Of a stretch of DNA of 64,000 nt, positions 36,067 to 48,706 are shown in pieces; position 1 is the stretch's first letter, and every line of letters starts with the position of its first letter. The DNA is from Chalciporus piperatus (lineage: Eukaryota; Basidiomycota; Agaricomycetes; Boletales; Boletaceae): contig JBBPTG010000003.1 in NCBI GenBank assembly GCA_038093975.1, forward strand, positions 186,001 to 250,000, given 5' to 3'. The notes under the pieces are model-generated. The model saw nothing but the letters and a program-made list of their open reading frames with translations. It made no database searches and was not told the DNA's origin. The position numbers were made by a program, and so were the translations under genes.

Positions 36067-37290
36067 TCTGGCCACGGGACTTGCTCGACATGAAGACTAG
36101 ATTCTAGGTTTCCGAGCGGGGCCAGGCATGAACGACGAGCAACATAGGCTCTCTTCTCTGCTCTGCGTGATCCTCGCCGGGTTCGCTGCCGGATCGAAGG
36201 TTGTGTTGGCGCAACCCCTTCCGTTTGGGTTGCGCAAGTGCTGTATATGGCGAGGGCGATCCGCCCGTGTTTTGGCCGCGTGTTAGGTTGATATTCATAA
36301 TGAGAGAGGCACCTCGGTGCGGCCGTGTCCGCAGTACACATGTCGATAACTCCCAGGTTACTTATAATCACTTGACAGAGCCTATCTACAGGACCAGCTA
36401 TCCCCTTTGGCTGAGTAAACTCGCTGATTCTCAAATCGAAGAGGAAGGGTGACGTATCGCTGATGGTTGATGCATGATGTATGATGTCGAAGCGTCTGGT
36501 CGGCGAGGTACTGTGGATGCCAGCTGTGCACGGCATGGGGGATACCTCGTGTGGATGTCGAGTTGAGGGCTTTGACGTAAGGTTGGCGGAGAGGATCCGC
36601 GTCGAGGCGTCCATAGTATGCTCCGACCGCGGGGAGGAGACATCGTCCTGAGCCCAGGATGAGTTCGAACTTTGTTCCAAATCGATATGGCGGTACCAAG
36701 GAACTGCTCCGAGCGAGTCGGAGACTATCACGGCATGCGAATGAGACATACAGTGTGACCAAGATATGGAGTGTGCAACGACGGCGCCCACGACAGCATT
36801 GTACAGCTTGGATAACACGCGTCGTGCCGATGTGTCCGGACTGTGGTTACTGTGTGCCACTGGTATGCCACTGGTATGGATTTGTGGCCGTGGCGTGGAA
36901 TGGATGGCAGTGGCGTTGAGACCAGCGCTACTAGTTACTACTAGAACAATCGGTCGCTCTCCGTTCCTGGGCTCGTTGTTGTGCCCTCCGCCGTGTACAG
37001 TTGTACTACTCGTGTGCTTGAAACGCGGCAAACGGCGTGCTGAGTTTGTGTAACCAAAGTGGGCGACAATTCGAGCAATTTCCCATCCGCGGGTGCTCAG
37101 CCAGGCTCAGCCTTGTGTACTCTGTTTGGGTCTAGCTATCTCACTCTCTCCCTTCACGACCCCTCCCAGTCCACAGCTCAACTTATATACCCTCCCAGTC
37201 CACGAACCTACCCCCCCCCCCTCCATACCGCTGTCGTCCACATTCTCGATTCCCCGCTCCCGACCCATTCTCGGCTTCTCACCGACGAAC
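36067..37290. other. Intergenic with a long but unconvincing open frame
   Basis: A 326-codon open frame lies on the minus strand at 36051-37031, overlapping the end of the carrier gene. It lacks motifs, hydrophobic structure and introns. CT-rich DNA at 37130-37290 is the promoter/5' leader of the LisH gene. Confidence 0.45.
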
Positions 37291-39851
37291 ATGGCTACTG
37301 GCCCACCAGGATCGATGCCTGTTCTCCCATCAGACCTACAGCCGTCATCCTCAGACCCTTCATGGGAAGGTGACAGAATGTCAGTCACTCTCCATCTCTC
37401 TCCCCATCTCTTCCCCTCGTTCAACGTCCACATCTCAAATCTAGGTTCAACATCTACATCTACGATTACTGCAACAAACGTGGCTTTCGCAATACAGCTC
37501 GAGAGCTGCTCGCAGAGGCAGATATACCACCGGACTCGGCACCCCCAATCAACGCTAAGCAAGGTCTACTGTTCGAGTATGTGAACCGTCTTTCGTCCAG
37601 TTTTCATCTTGTATTTATTATCGACACACCAGGTGGTGGAGCGTTTTTTGGGTGCTTTTCACTGCGAAAAGTAACGGAGCAGGCACAGAAGATGCCATGA
37701 TATATACTCAGGTACGTCCACAGGACCGTAGCCCGCACTCTCTCCCCACCAACGTCCCGCGTGGACAGCACCAATTGCAACAGGCTAACCTCAGGCAGGG
37801 TTCGAGGCCTCTGAACCATCAAATACCTCAAGTAAATCGTATGATAAACGGTACGTGAAATCAAACCGATCCGGTGATCATACCCTGATAGGACCTTTCC
37901 CTGACCACCAAATCCCCTCTCCAGGTAACCCAGGTCCGGTGCCATTTCCAATGGGCGGAGGTCCTCAAACCAACGGTATCCCCATACAATCCGCTCCAAC
38001 ACATGCTGGCTCCAACCCTGCTCCGCCGCAAAACTTCAATTCCCTCATGCCCGGCCAGCGTCCAGGGGTGCCTCAACATCGCGGTCCAAACGGTGTCAAT
38101 CCATACCAATCACCAACGATGGCTCATTCCCCACAGAACCCAGGGTCGAACGCCGGTCCCAACCCACAGAACCCGCAGTCCGTGATAAATCAGCTCGGTC
38201 CTTCTCCACACATGGCACATATGGCTCGTGGCGGCATGCTTCCACCGAACGCGAATATGGGCTCGGTACCGTCCACTCAGACACCGCCTTTTTCACAGTT
38301 GGCAAGATCCCCTAGTAGAACTGCATCTCCCGGTCAAGGTATGATGCAACCGAGCCCGTCGTTGATGCATCGTCAAACGCCAATAACTCCTCAAGAGGGT
38401 AGCCTCAATTCCGAACTCTCTCGTCTTCCTACTGTACTCGTGACCAGCATCAAGCAGGAATTGGGTTACGATAAGGAATTACAGTCGCTTACGTTTGATG
38501 AAAAGGTATCTCCATTTGATTTTAACTAACGTTGGCTGTGTTGACGTGGCTACTTCCAAGAATCGTATCGTCACCGTTGCTCGGCAGCGAAGTGTGAACC
38601 AACCTATGAGGAAGCCTGGTCCAGGAGGACCGCAGGGTCATGCAGGCCCTTCAAACCTACCGCCTGGCATGCAACTAACAGGTCAACGGATGCCTGGCCA
38701 ACCACAGCAACAGCAACAACAACCGCCACAGCAGCAGCAGCAGCAACAACAACAACCTCAGCGAGTGGTGAAACGTAATAGCACGTCCCCTGGAGAAGAA
38801 GTACATTTGTTCTCTCTCTTTCCTACCATTTGATCTGATACTCAGATGTCGTATCGTAACAGCATGGTCAACTGCCCAATACTGAGAGCCCCCCTGATAG
38901 AAAGCGCGCACGGCGCTCGTCTATAAGCGATCAAGCACCACCCATTCCCACATACCAACATCCACAGCAAACGCCACAGCAGCTCATGAATGGCGGGATG
39001 ATGCGACCAGGTCATATGCCTGGTCCTGGCCCAATGGGTAACTTCTCGCAACACGGTCCACCAGGAATGCTAAACCCTGGAATGGGTATACCAGTGGGTG
39101 CACAGCAAATGCCAGGAAATGCGATGAACCCCGGAATGGGAGGACCTCGAGCGGCGAACATGGTGAGCTCAAATCTGAATTGCGTGTTGGCGTATTCGTG
39201 ACGAGAATCCGTTTCCTTCAGCAATTGCAGTACCATCAAGGCGTGCATGCGATGACGAAAGGTCTCGCGATGGCTAACCTGCCGGGAGGCGGAGCGGGTA
39301 CTCCTGGTCCTGGCGAACCTCCCTTCAACCCCGGTCCAGGACAGCAGCCATTCCCCGGTCAACAAAACAACCGCATGGTACAGAACAAGCCCATGGGCAT
39401 GATGCCACCGCCTTCACCAGCTGGAGGACCCCCGAAGGAGCAGCCCAAGGACGCGAACAAACCCCCTGGGCAGAATGGCATAGAGGGATCACCTCGGAAC
39501 CAACACCCGCCGAACCCTGTTTCACAGGGAGGTCAAGTCCCTCAAAACCCAGGTGCAAATACCCAAGTGAGCACGGCACCCCCCACGCCTAGCGCGACGA
39601 ACTCGAGTATGACGGCTGCATCTCCTTCGACGGTGGTCAACGGCACGCCGACGATGAATCCGGCGACCCAGCCAACGACGTCATTGCCCGAAATTCCAGC
39701 GTCGTTTTTGACGACGGAGTTTATGCAGAACGTGGGGAACGCGTTGGAGGATTTCGATCCGCAGGCGTTGTTTAGGTCAGAGGACACGGGTATCAATTTC
39801 GAGCAGGACTTTCGGGAATGGTTCAATCCCGATGATTTGGATATGAAGTAA
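37291..39851 (+). CDS. LisH-domain transcriptional regulator, Flo8/Som1-like
   Basis: A multi-exon gene. The first three exons build a LisH motif (IYIYDYCNKRGFRNTARELL) directly followed by the Flo8-type extension LLFEWWSVFWVLFTAKSNG. The rest is long and low-complexity, rich in Pro, Gly, Asn, Gln and Met, including a polyglutamine run near 38703-38760 (CAG/CAA mixed) and a basic nuclear signal (DRKRARRSS). It ends with an acidic segment (NFEQDFREWFNPDDLDMK) that could activate transcription. Flo8/Som1 proteins work downstream of cAMP-PKA in adhesion and filamentous growth in other fungi; that role is inferred here. Introns were placed by frame (for example GGAGAAGAA|GTACAT to AACAG|CATGGT). 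Confidence 0.85.
38703..38760 (+). repeat. CAG/CAA polyglutamine tract
   Basis: Mixed CAG and CAA codons interrupted by CCGCCA within the LisH regulator exon; encodes two Gln runs around a Pro pair. It is likely length-variable between strains. Confidence 0.8.
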
Positions 39852-41016
39852 GCGCTTGTAGGGGGGAAGGACGGGGAGGAAAGGACGGGGATGGGTGTGT
39901 CATGGGATCTGTTCAGCGTCGGTCTGTATTTTTTTTTCATCTGCGTCATTGCGCTTTTTGCCATTCGTCGTTTTGGTGTCCCTTCCACGCCTGTTGTCCA
40001 TCTGTTGGCTATGTTCATACATGCTTGCGTGGGTACGACCGGTCCCTCGATCTTGGCTTCGCTCTTCCCTTGCCTTGTCGCATCTTTCGTCCTCTTACCT
40101 TTTGGTCTTGCGTTCTCGGTTCTTCGTGCAATCCGTGAATTCTCCCCTCTCTTCGACCTTGGTTTTCTCTCTCTGTGTCCCCTTGTTTCGCTCGCCTGCC
40201 GTTATTTATGATCGCACAAAAGCCGGCCGCGTTGCAGCCAAGGAATGGCACTGTACCCGTCTCGCGAACATGCACACGATCCAAACGTTCGGCCTCCGTT
40301 CCCGTCCTCCGTTACCAATGCCAATATCCTCCCTCGTTCAGCCGCCTCCACCCGGTTGTTTGATCGATCGTTTGCGTTTGCGTTGTCTTTTGTTTTATAT
40401 TAGATTTGCAGAATAGCGCATTTAGGCTTTCCTTGTCTTATTGTCCACGTTTTTTTTGCTCACCCGCGTTTTCGCCCCACTGCCCCGCTGCCTTTTTTTA
40501 TTTATTTTCTTACCGTGCCACATACCTTTTTTGTTTTTCTTGCCTGCGCTTTTTGTTGAAAACGTGTTTGTTTTTTTGGTAGCGGTTGCAACGTTACGTA
40601 TATGCCCCCTGTACGAGTAAATACCATTTTCTTATTTTTCTCCGCTCTGTTCTCTCGGCATGTGTGCGCGCATGCGTGATGAGTTGTTTCGTATGCATGA
40701 TCACATTGACAGGTCTTTGGAAGGTGTGGAACTGGAAGACGCGATTCAGACACAAATGCCGAACTCGGACTCGGATATAAGTAAGTTACTGGATGAGATG
40801 GTATAAAGGCAACTGTGTGAGCCATGATGGCATTTCAAAAACATGATACACGAGAGAAACAGGTCAATAAAGCGACGATAAGTTAGCATATGTATAACGT
40901 GCAACCCCCGTGGCACGCCTTCCCTTCCGAGCATATCCGAGTCGAAAACGTCGAAATCAGAAAAGAAAAAGGAAAGAAAAAAACCGAAACCATATACGAT
41001 GACCACCCACCGCGGC
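39852..41016. other. Convergent 3' spacer, T-rich
   Basis: Long T-tracts at 39930-39940, 40440-40580 and elsewhere on the plus strand follow the LisH gene stop and probably include its 3'UTR. No gene. Confidence 0.5.
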
Positions 41017-44000
41017 CTACGAAGGCGACCTCTGCGACAACACCCCCACGGCCACCCTCGATGGCATCTCGATCGACAACGGCAACGCCGCCGCCGACGC
41101 CGACGCGCTCGACACCACGCTCCTCAGCCCGCTCTCTGCGCTCTCTGTCATCTTTCGTCGTCGTTCGCCTACTTTCCAGATGACGTCTTTGAGTTCTTGA
41201 ACGACGTCCGTGCCTGGACCCCATCGTTCCAATTTGGACGTCGGTGGGTCGACGGGGGAGGGTGCGAGTGCGAGTGCGTCCGGGTCGGGGTGTGGGTGTG
41301 GGTGTGGATCGTGTCCGAGCCTCGATACCCCGGTGACAGTCCCAGTCCCATCGTCCGCCTGTTGTCTCTCCCGACGGGCCTTCACGAGCCGGATTCGTTC
41401 CTCCCGACTGAGCGCCGACCTTTCCCTCAAAAACGCACCCACGAGTCCCGCATCCGCTTCAAACACCTGTTCAGCCCCAGGCGGTGGTAAATGGGCGGCC
41501 GCAGAAGCCGCAAGCAACAGTCGAGTCGATGCCTCGTCCTCTTCTTGTGCTGCTGCAAGAAGAGGTTCATCAGAGGATGAGAGGGCGGCGTCTGCTTCAG
41601 AGTCGCCGAGTGTGTGTCTGGCGGCGTTGGTTTCTGGTTGGGCGTCGGGGGTCTCGCCGTCTCCTTCGCGAGGACGAGAGGACTTGGGGTCGGATGGAGG
41701 GTCGTCGTCGTCGTCTGTTGATGGCGTTGGGGGCGCGACGATACTCACGAGTCGCTCACGTCCACGTTCACATTCCCGAAGTGCGAGACCAAGCTCGCGA
41801 CGAAGACGTTCGTAAGCCTGAACAGCAGGATGCTCCGATGCCTCTCCCCCCACTCCACCGACGACGCCAGATACCACACCAACACCAACACCAACACCAA
41901 CACCAACACCAGCACACGAAGATGTCGACGGATGCGACGAATGTCCTGGAGAATGCACCTCGTCCTCTTTGAGCGACGCCACACATTGAGCGAGTTCATC
42001 TCTCGCATCGTCCAACGCTGCCGATATCGCATCCACGTGTGCTGCAAACCTCGCGAGATGCGTCGGCGTCGGTGCGAACGATACGATTTGTGCGATCGTT
42101 TGCGAGAGTGGGAGTGAGGGGCGAGCGGGGGGTAGGGGGGACGCGAGAGAGCTTGGGGTGGGTAGACCCGATGCAAACACGGAGGCGCTTTCGGAAGCGC
42201 TGTCGTCGGCTTTGAGATGTTGCTCTTCAACCTCGTCCAGGACTTCTGAGAGCCGTGCAGAGGCATCGACGAGCGTGGACGTCAACAAACTCATCACGGC
42301 ACGTACGTCCTCCCAGTACACCTCGTCATCGTCCTCGAAACGCAGCGCTAGGAGATGTGAGCATGAGAATCGTTTGGATCCCAACGCCGATTGGAGGGAT
42401 AGGCGTAAGGAAGAGAGTGAGAGAGGATGTCGAGTCGGGGTCATACTCGTGTATCTAGACCCTGGGGACATCGTCGTGCGGCGTTTCATCGAGTTACCGC
42501 GAGTAAGCGACGCAGGTGCACTACGCTGCGATAGATCAAACATCTTCAAACCCCCACTGAAACGTTTTCGATAGAGGCCTAGAGCGGTGGCACCGAACGA
42601 GTCGTCCTCGTCACCGTCTACGAACGACGAGTCTGCGGTCACCATCCCGTCCTCTTCTTCGGATACCTCTGCGAGTGCATGCGAAGGTGATGCCGTGGCA
42701 TTCCGCGCTGAATTCCGAGCTGGAGATGGGGAAGGCGTGGCACCCAACAATGCGCTGAGATCTGACCTCCGTTGCTCTCTCCGTTGAGCGAGCTGATATG
42801 CTGGTGGAGATCCAGCGAGTGCGAGTGCTGCGTATGATCCGTTCCACGTCGACCGCTTCTTCATGCGATCCGTCAAAGAGTTGGCGCGTTGATGCGAACC
42901 AGGATGAGAGAGTGGTCGTGGAGAGTCTCCGTGGAGTGAAAAAGTGGATTTCATGGGAGAGGGTGGGGCGTACATCTCGGAGAGCTGTGATAGCTCGCAG
43001 GGAGAGGTGATGGCGGAGAGAAGCTGTCGGACATTGTCACATTGCGTTTGAGTCGTCAGAAGAGAGGTGGACAGAGCAACTCGAAGCGAGGAAGACGGAG
43101 TCCGTGGGGATTTGGGACCGTAGAATATACTATGTAGGATAAATGCGTCAGCGCAATTGAGAAAACGCAGAAAATGACCTACTTTCGTTCCTCATTTTCC
43201 AAGATGCTAAAGGTATCATTGATCACAGAGTCCCAAAGTTGGCCAGCAGAGATCAGATTTTGTAAAGCTTGTAAGGACTCGAAAGATTGACATCACGTTA
43301 GCCAAACCATCCGTGGAGAAAACCAGGATTTGACTTACGGGTGTCATGACATTGGGTTTAGAATGTATATCCAGTCTGTGAACATGTATATAGTACAGTG
43401 TGCCAACGAGCAGCAGAAGAGCCATGAAATAAAATCGAGCACTGAGAGCAGCAACAGCGACTGTGAATGAAAACGTGATGGGCCAAAAGGGTGTTTCTGG
43501 CTCTTGGGGCATGGAAAGTGAGAGGTCCGTCATAGTACTTTCGGCCACACTTGCGGCCAAACTTGGCGTTCTGCTGTGGCCACCACTGGCGAGCTTTCCG
43601 GGTATCGACAGGGACGTTGCCCGTCTATGTGATTCGTGCATCGGTGTTGCCCCATATGCGGGTGATAGGAGAGAAGAGGAGATGACCCCATACTTGAACC
43701 GTTCGGCGAACGCATGGGCTCGATGGGACATGCGGTCTGAAGAAAAGAGCGAGCCGAAGGACTGCATTACATCGTAGGCATAAAGAGCGAACGATGGGCC
43801 ACACCAAGCAAACATATACGCGGATGCTGAGAAAACGCTGCTATGGATACAAGCGAGAGCTCACCTCAAATGCGCTCAAAATAATGAAATATAATTTTTC
43901 CATCCTCTCAGAGTGATTTGAGGTGAACGGCTTGTGTGTTAAATAGGGCTGAAGAGAGAACTCAGGTATGCCTCCGGGAATGAACTCAGAGGCTTCTCCG

Positions 44001-44110
44001 GAGTCTGCAACATGGGGCGCGCGTGTAAGGTACGACAAGGGGGACAAAAGTGATGGCTTGCCTCTCAAGTAATCCTCTAGCGGGTGCCCGTCAAATACCG
44101 GTTCTGCCAT
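41017..44110 (-). CDS. Vezatin/Inp2-like membrane protein (myosin-binding family)
   Basis: Four or five exons. Well supported: an exon ending at 43350 (VMTP), an exon SLQALQNLISAGQ (about 43273-43184), an exon from about 43132 that runs without introns to the stop at 41017 (about 700 codons). A hydrophobic hairpin (FWPITFSFTVAVAALSARF, FMALLLLVGTLYYIHV) precedes the block LISAGQLWDSVINDTFSIL, which resembles the myosin-binding motif of vezatin and yeast Inp2, a peroxisomal receptor for Myo2. The long C-terminal part is Ser/Pro-rich with acidic and (GV)n runs. The N-terminal exon (MAEPVFDGHPLEDYLRG, from 44110) joins uncertainly: donor GAG|GTGAGC at about 43862 fits the acceptor ATGCAG|TCC by phase. 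The family call is by recalled motif. Confidence 0.62.
41877..41912 (+). repeat. Hexanucleotide repeat (ACCAAC)n
   Basis: About six ACCAAC units in the long exon of the vezatin-like gene; on the coding strand they give alternating Gly-Val. Perfect units suggest recent expansion. Confidence 0.8.
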
Positions 44111-45651
44111 AGGTATCAAATCACGAATGCCAGTATTCTGCGCGATCGGTGGGTGTGTAGAAAGCAGTGTACACTGCTGGGTATTTCGTGACGGGTCGTG
44201 AACGAGTCGAGGGAATGAAGGCGGATATTAGCAGCTGGACTGTGAAAGGAGGGAATATGTGCCTCGAAGGGCAGAGTCGGTGTCTGGCTGATACAGTACT
44301 CGTTCGCTAAAATAAACCTCAAACGCCCCCGGTGACCTCTCTCCAACTGACCCTCTCCCATTACGTAATTCGTCAGGCACGTAACCGCACGAACCCAAAC
44401 TCGACATTGTCTGCAAGCCAAATACCCGGGCCGGTACCGTACAAACGAGTAACTAGAACTGGATTAGTCTCCCCTAGGCAGACCGAATATTGAAGGAAGA
44501 CCGATGTATACCTTCCATTACTTCCACTACGACTTATAGTATTGGTCTAGTCGCTTCACTTTGGCGGTGACAGACCAGACAGAAAGTATTTTTACACCCA
44601 TTCACTGAGGGATCAGTACCTATCACTGTCAGTGATCAACTCAAATGACCAAAGAACAGACTGACATCTCCCACATTGCTCCCACACTGACTTGCTGTAC
44701 GATCAATTCAACTCTCCTCCACTGGCTCCACTTGAATGAGTCACACTCAACATGTACAGCACGAGGCAGGGTCCGAGCCACTGCGGGTCCATCTTGACTC
44801 CACTCCTCACCGCCTGTGCCCACCACTAAAAAACTCTCAGCGTCTTGGAAGTTGGAGGGCATCGGTGCAGCGTTGGCAGGGTCGACGACCCTCTCCATAT
44901 GGAAACCGCGCTGTATGCATGACTAGCAAGTCTTCAGGCCATTCCCCGGTGAGCCCTTTGTGTTAACACCTCTTCCAACGACCTCGGCCTTGTAAGAGGG
45001 ACGATGGGACCGAACACGATGTGTCGCAAGCTCCTAGCTCATCTCTACCATCACCACAAGCAGTGTTCAGCATACCCTGAGCGGCTGAGCCTGAGCATGT
45101 TCTTCGAGAGAGACTCCCGGGCTGCTCTTCCACCTGCGACCATCGTCGAAGATGTCAAGAGCAGTTGGATTACCTTGGATTTGTCAGACGGCCATCCTGT
45201 ACTCCGATGCTCTGAATCAGGTAGAATGCTGATACAATGAAAGCAAACCTTTTATTCTGGATGCGAAGATTCGTGCATATGTCATGCAAAAGATTCTCAA
45301 CTGAGTACTCTCGGTAAGCAAGTCGTCACTACGTCATCGATCAACTATTGCCATCCTCTCGGTATCATCTCGATCGATATCAGTGGCATCGGAATTGAAG
45401 TCAAGGAGAGGGTACTATGTTCCGGAGCAGTACTAGCCTCTCTTGAGCCTATCATCCCTACTTTGGCATATCAACACTTATATCGTCATCTTGCGAGCGA
45501 CCGTGAACGAAAAAGAAAACGGTCTCCAGCAAATACACAAACTCCATCCATCTTACTGCGTACACGCATCGTCCAACGATCGGACATCTGATTCTGAACC
45601 GTGAGCATTATCCGACCACAAGTGCGCGCATCACACACACACACACACATC
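44111..45651. other. Intergenic; TGTCAG/GTGACAG words and a CA microsatellite
   Basis: No gene supported in 1.5 kb. Words of the GTGACAG/TGTCAG type cluster at 44565-44640, as at 15240-15380. A (CA)n run lies at about 45631-45650 just past the Arp2 stop. Confidence 0.5.
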
Positions 45652-47227
45652 TCAATTCTCGCCCCTTCCCAACTTTTCGAGCGAACGAACACCTTGTTCG
45701 TACCACTCCTCTCTCGTTATCCAAAAATCGTTTCGGCTCTTCATAATGTCGGCCAAGACGGCGCCACCGAGGAAGACCATGTATTTCCGACGTGGAGGGT
45801 CTTCGATACGGATTTTGAATTTCTGTTGGTCGGCGAGAGGGGTCAGTCATTTGATAGGTGGATGGGAAAGAGCAGGAGTGAGACTTACGTTCAACCGTGA
45901 GGGATCTCCGTTGAGAACCTTCGTGAGGTACAGCTGTTTCATTTCTTTCTCGAGACGACTGGGAAGTCCAGGGTACATGCTAGAACCGCCGGAAAGGACG
46001 ATGTGTTTGTAAAGATCAGAACGGAGATCGACGGCTGCTGCTTGAATCGTTTGGAAAAGCATCTCTGAAAGAGTTTGAGGCGAGTCAGTGATGTGATGAA
46101 AGCAGGAGGGGGAAACGAACCTGCGACGCCTGGTTGATCGACGTCGACGAGGTGAGGTTGGAACATGCATTCTGGAGCTTCAAAACGCTCCGAACCGACT
46201 TTGATCGTCCGCCCGTCTGGAAGCTGATGCAAAACATGAGGGACATATTGGGACACGATGAATGACACTCGCGTACCGTATAGCTCTCCACTAGAACGGT
46301 CGTTTCCTCCGAAAGTTTCTGATCGAGGTCGAGGTCGTAGCTGAGAAGAGCATACACATCCGAATGGCGCGAGGAACAAAATACGATCACTCTTACCTGA
46401 CATAACATAGCTTCTCCTTGATCTCTCGCACAGTTTCGAAATCCGCCGTACGGTTGAAAGCGTATCCGCGCATGAGCAACAGTTTGATCAAGTACCGCGT
46501 GACGTCTCGGCCAGCGATGTCCAAGCGGCGAGTGAGATGTGGTATAGAGTAGCCCGCGTATACGGGTACGATGTGAGTGACACCATCACCCGAATCGACG
46601 ACGACACCCGTCGTCAAACCTGCCCAAGCGTCAGTCCCCCAAAACCTCAATCACACAAGTACATCAAACCCACCTTGCGCATACAGCGTCAACACAGCCT
46701 GGATAGCCACATACACTCCCTCGAACCCATACTCCTCAAACATGACCTGCACCATCCGCTGTCGATTCACCTTTGGATTCATCGGCGGTTCAGTGAGCAA
46801 CACCTTCCTTCCACGCGGATCGACTTTGAATTTCTCGTCAAAGGTGTAATCCCATAAATGTTTCATGTCTTCCCAGTTTCGAACGATACCGTGTTCCATC
46901 GGTTGAGTGACTTGGAGGTAGTTGCGGTTCTCGGCTGCTTCGTCACCGATCATGATGTCTTTGATCACTGCTGCGCCTACGCGCTCTTCGGCACGAAGGA
47001 TTGGACGACCGACGATGGAGGGGAAGACTTGCGTGGTTGGGAGTGTGAGGATGGGATCGCATGAGCGCGAGATGGATTGCTAGGACGTACCGTGTTCTGG
47101 AAAGTTGGACCCCGCATAGCCGACTTTGACGAACTGCGGGTGAAGGAGTGTCAGTGTGGCGCGTTCGAATGGCGTTGGTGCTTACACCTGTTCCGTTGTC
47201 TACGACGAGGGGTGGGTCTTGCTCCAT
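45652..47227 (-). CDS. ARP2: Actin-related protein 2 (Arp2/3 complex)
   Basis: Eight exons: 47227-47186, 47133-47091, 47027-46674, 46619-46397, 46340-46277, 46223-46121, 46064-45889, 45822-45652; 391 residues with exact frame closure, equal to yeast Arp2. Actin-fold ATP-binding motifs are present: [34 protein letters not shown] and [14 protein letters not shown]. Arp2-specific blocks include [11 protein letters not shown] and MIGDEA, and the C-terminus [15 protein letters not shown] ... [11 protein letters not shown]. With Arp3 it forms the pseudo-dimer that starts a branch on an existing actin filament, mainly at endocytic sites in fungi. It is in tandem with the membrane-protein gene 207 bp upstream. 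No odd feature seen. Confidence 0.96.
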
Positions 47228-47434
47228 GCTGGGTTGAAATCAAGCAAGCGGATTGTTGTCGAGCGATGGTCGTCGGTGACTGTGTGGTCGGAATCAAACA
47301 TAGATCTAATGAGATGTTTATGTCACTTTGGTTCTGTTGGAATGCAACGTTTCTAGATAAGTTATATATTGCGTAGCGTCCATGATGCATGATGGGTATA
47401 CAAACTAATCTACGAGGTATGAGACGAGCCCAAC

Positions 47435-48320
47435 TCAACGACTTTGTGGCGCCATGACAGTCCGTCGTCTACAATACTTGCGAAATATTACCAGAAATCC
47501 GATAGCGAGTAGAAGTGCACCGGCTGCCGCACCCAAGGTCGAACCGATAATCGTGCCTTTATTGTTGCTAGCGTTCGAATTGGGAGTCGTTGACACAGTG
47601 GGAGACGTAATGATGGTCGGGGGAACGCTCGAATTCGGTAACGATGGCGATGGAAGGAAAGAAGACGTTGCACTGTTGGTCTAGAATTAGCTGTTCGGGT
47701 GGGTAACAAATGGATAAATTATACCTGGCGTTAGCGACGGTGAGCGTTATTGACTCGACATTGAATTGTGTAGACAGGTTCCCTGGTATGAACGTGACGC
47801 CCAACGTTGTGGTCTGGGTTTCGGGGATGTCGACGGCGACGATGAGACTGATTGACGTGTTGACCTCTGAGGTTATCGTTAGATCAGTCGGTTCTGCCGT
47901 CAAGGTGAAGTTGACAATGGCGTTGGATGAGGAAGTGGTGCGAAGATACAAGGTAGATGCTGTTCGTAGTTGTGAGGAATTGAACGCACTGTGAAATAAA
48001 TGGCTTACCTCTGAAATTGAGAAACATTTGGGGTATCACGTTGTCTGCTTGTGGTATAGGACCATCTGTGTAAACTATGGTAGTTCCTGGTATGGTGTCA
48101 TTGGATATCTTCCTGGATGTCTACTCATGAGTGGGTCGCGAGGTCTGGATCATTGACTGACTTACCATGGGCTCGTGCAGTTGATGGCCGACGGAGAGCA
48201 AAGAGGGGGGTTATAGATGATGTCAGGGTGTGTGCTCTCGAGTACGACATTCTGTTGAGCAAGGACTGAGAGGACGAGAGTACCTAGGAGAATACACAGC
48301 CGAGAGAGTGAGTCTGGCAT
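47435..48320 (-). CDS. Hypothetical secreted/type I single-pass membrane protein
   Basis: Four exons: 48320-48166, 48112-48009, 47959-47725, 47672-47435; 243 residues, frame exact. A signal peptide (SLSRLCILLGTLVLSVLAQ) is followed by an extracellular part with many N-glycosylation sequons (NCT, NFT, NTS, NLS, NSS) and Ser/Thr-rich stalk (TIITSPTVSTTPNSNASN). One membrane helix (GSTLGAAAGALLLAIGFLVI) and a short basic tail (FRKYCRRRTVMAPQSR) follow. No family is recognised. The glycine-rich helix and Ser/Thr stalk resemble fungal cell-surface sensors of the SKG6/Wsc kind in layout only. It is divergent from another protein of similar layout, 386 bp away. Confidence 0.75.
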
Positions 48321-48706
48321 GGTTCGAGGTCAAGGGCGACGAGAGCGTGCACACCCCCTGCACGTTACCAAGAAAGATGATGAAGTCATCAAGTTTTGTG
48401 TTATTTCCGCTCATTCAGCGCCAACAAGGTGTACAGAGGAGACCCGTGCCTCGGAAGGTACGGCGAGGTACGGCGAGGAACTCGTTCGGCCTTGGATCGG
48501 ACATCCGTTACACAGCCACTCTTTGCTCATGTGACCAGTGACTTTGTCAGCAATAGTTGCTGCAATTTGTTCCTTGCTTCCTCCCATCAAATTCCTTGGG
48601 TACGGTCTTTGGCCTTCGCAGTTCACCAGAGAGGCCCACTGAACTCCATTCATTCTTTTGCCTATTCCGCTCTTTTGACGAACGTGTTTACTCTTCATCG
48701 CTGAAA
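48321..48706. other. Divergent promoter of two membrane-protein genes
   Basis: 386 bp between opposed ATGs. A short tandem GGTACGGCGA duplication lies at about 48457-48478. Nothing else is recognised. Confidence 0.5.

Noticed and set aside
36051..37031. 326-codon open frame on the minus strand
   Set aside because: It overlaps the end of the carrier gene, lacks introns in a genome where long genes have many, and shows no domain or sensible hydrophobic pattern. Composition (His, Ser, Thr, Arg-rich) resembles random translation of GC-balanced DNA.
41210..41815. Long + strand frame opposite the vezatin-like exon
   Set aside because: It is an antisense shadow of a GC-rich, stop-poor coding exon.
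45631..45650. CA-rich tract as a CRISPR or satellite candidate
   Set aside because: Simple (CA)n microsatellite; no spacer-repeat structure anywhere in the window, and none is expected in a fungus.
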